A program made the position numbers and the translations under genes. 13,949 nucleotides of DNA from CAZVRZ01 sp964629965 (lineage in GTDB: Bacteria; Chloroflexota; Anaerolineae; Anaerolineales; UBA4823): the NCBI GenBank assembly GCA_964629965.1, contig CAZVRZ010000136.1, positions 1 through 13,949 on the forward strand, in the 5' to 3' direction. Positions within the stretch are counted from its first letter, which is position 1, and each line of letters begins with the position of its first letter. Below are positions 13,601 through 13,949 of the stretch, piece after piece. The notes below the pieces were generated by a model. That model was not told the DNA's origin. It ran no database searches and saw only the letters and a list, made by a program, of their open reading frames with translations.

Positions 13601-13947
13601 GGCAGCAGAGGAAACGCCCCAGCATGGGTTTTGACCCTGCTCTGGATAACACTACTGCACACCTACCCATGTTCCCAGATATGGAAGCTCAAGTTTCTCG
13701 CTCGCGGGAAGTTCCATTGATAGATCAGATCCACCGCTTGATGCACCTATGGAAAGCCGGTGATGTTAATAAGGTCAATGATTACCTCGATATTCGCGGC
13801 TTGCGCCACAACCAGTTATTCCAACAACTGCTTCAAGCCCTGATTGAGTTGGCCTCTGCAGGAAGCGAAGAGCGGGCGTTGATGGAGAGCATCAGTAATC
13901 ATTTGGTGGGGCGCGGGCAGGCCGCCATGCGCTTGTTCCAGGATTAG
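10681..13947 (+). CDS. DUF1156-family DNA methyltransferase of an anti-phage type locus
   Basis: A 1088-residue protein starting at GTG 10681, which overlaps the preceding stop as GTGA. The N-terminus has the DUF1156 signature (SVHEKNVRHGHISTLHIWPA ending in RRP at about residue 42). S-adenosylmethionine motif I is VLDPFAGGGA from residue 130. The catalytic motif DPPY is at 645-648, followed by YDAIPYSDLMDFFYVWLRR. This motif order and DPPY point to an amino-methylase making N6-methyladenine or N4-methylcytosine. A zinc ribbon (CKNC at 337-340 and CPCC at 410-413) lies in the long insert between the two motifs, probably with target recognition. An acidic run (EEEEAED) lies near residue 950. 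Such methylases accompany SNF2 helicases and DUF499 ATPases in defence loci and would protect host DNA. Base composition shifts sharply to A+T at about 12180-13090. The stop is two bases before the window end. Confidence 0.88.
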   Translation: MKSKRLIEVAFPLKQTSIDSVHEKNVRHGHISTLHIWPARRPLAACRAALVATLLPDPENDEERKLILEKLGGKLVQRVKKVKDADGKVEEKVVEETEGGILHWGRESGPDLDWFRQKIREVYGGRAPKVLDPFAGGGAIPLEAMRLGCEATAVDINPVAWFILKCTLEYPQKLAGQTRPLPDFALQDPEFMEAFFKAQGLSGQALKTRMAEAGHISAEKQPQLGFHFLAEPTAQYGAVLEADLAWHVRAWGRWVLAQARRDLARFYPTYAVFEPLVDVAHKIETRPMRLVPFKEAGAPDLATFNAEFDEAYLKDKRNPRWVANPTVAYLWARTVTCKNCRATIPLLKTRWLCKKDKKRVVLTMQPREDKTGVILGVNPNVSVQGSTAAQRRIQDKQIGGGTMSRSGATCPCCGAIMTMQDIRLEGQAGRLGTMITSVVVIGLHGKEYRSPVEYEISITAEMEKELEAVFAEIPFGLPEESTPAGGGSGAGRAFSVQGYGLMRWRDLFLPRQLLALGSFARKIQKVNLELSKLGYNQDWITGLRAYIALSFDRLVDRSSTICRPDPTPTQSGVINTFSRFALPITWDFIEGVTIESASGGFLGALEWVAKVVEHTTALVGVPTPHVLLKSTPTGLPDSFDVIVTDPPYYDAIPYSDLMDFFYVWLRRTLFGLSTEINAAFQAPLAPKWDHNEHDGELIDDPSRFGGDGVKSKDAYEDGMFRAFRVCFDALQSTGRLVIVFAHKQPNAWETLVSALIRAGFVVDGSWPIQTEMGNRTRAISSAALASSVWLVCKKRPEITRPGWDNRVMDEMREKITTRLRDFWDAGIRGPDFVWAATGPAMEAYSQYPAVKKANEPGQLMTVGEFLRHVRRMVVDFVVGRVLTKDGETSTVSGLDDVTTYYLLHRNDFGFDDAPAGACILYAVSCGLSDKDLADRYDLLARTGGKEAAEEEEAEDIGAGEIEEGSGSTLRLKSWQQRKRPSMGFDPALDNTTAHLPMFPDMEAQVSRSREVPLIDQIHRLMHLWKAGDVNKVNDYLDIRGLRHNQLFQQLLQALIELASAGSEERALMESISNHLVGRGQAAMRLFQD

Positions 13948-13949
13948 GA

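Overview
The window reads as a bacterial accessory (defence-island type) region. Composition is patchy: 60-base stretches run from about 67% G+C (for example 8461-8520 and 11041-11100, 40/60 each) down to about 32% (10321-10380, 19/60). The organism cannot be fixed from this sequence. The style of the genes (stacked AbrB- and XRE-controlled toxin pairs, long SNF2 helicase, DUF1156 methylase) is compatible with an environmental bacterium such as a member of Chloroflexota, but that is a guess.

Layout: (i) 1-136, start of a NarL/LuxR-type response regulator on the minus strand, cut by the window edge. (ii) 362-721, a small XRE repressor on the minus strand, probably leaderless. (iii) 973-1690, an AbrB-like antitoxin with a PIN-domain toxin. 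(iv) 1814-2381, a second AbrB-like antitoxin with a RelE/ParE-fold toxin. (v) 2382-2785, about 400 bases with no convincing gene, ending in a strong promoter. (vi) 2786-5799, a tight four-gene operon: XRE-ImmA/IrrE metallopeptidase, PIN nuclease, zinc-ribbon protein with a HEPN-like R-x4-H motif, and a dual-specificity-type phosphatase. (vii) 5992-13947, a large operon: an SNF2-family helicase with an N-terminal XRE domain and a C-terminal DUF3883-like EVK motif, a DUF4145-like zinc-ribbon/HEPN protein, and a DUF1156 DNA methyltransferase. The window stops two bases after the methylase stop, so this operon very probably continues.

How the parts fit: helicase plus DUF1156 methylase is a gene pairing known from putative anti-phage loci related to DISARM-like and DUF499/DUF1156 systems, where the methylase marks host DNA and the helicase/nuclease parts act on foreign DNA. 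The toxin-antitoxin pairs upstream appear to be autoregulated: each of the three toxin operons has a promoter bracketed or followed by its own, sequence-unrelated inverted repeat.

Most unusual are the four-gene operon (protease-repressor, PIN, zinc-ribbon/HEPN, phosphatase), for which I know no described system; the second zinc-ribbon/HEPN gene, A+T-rich and seemingly inserted between helicase and methylase, leaving a 24-codon coupled stub at 9672-9746; and a compositionally foreign block inside the methylase gene (about 12180-13090) that carries the catalytic DPPY motif. No tRNA, rRNA, CRISPR array or insertion sequence was seen.
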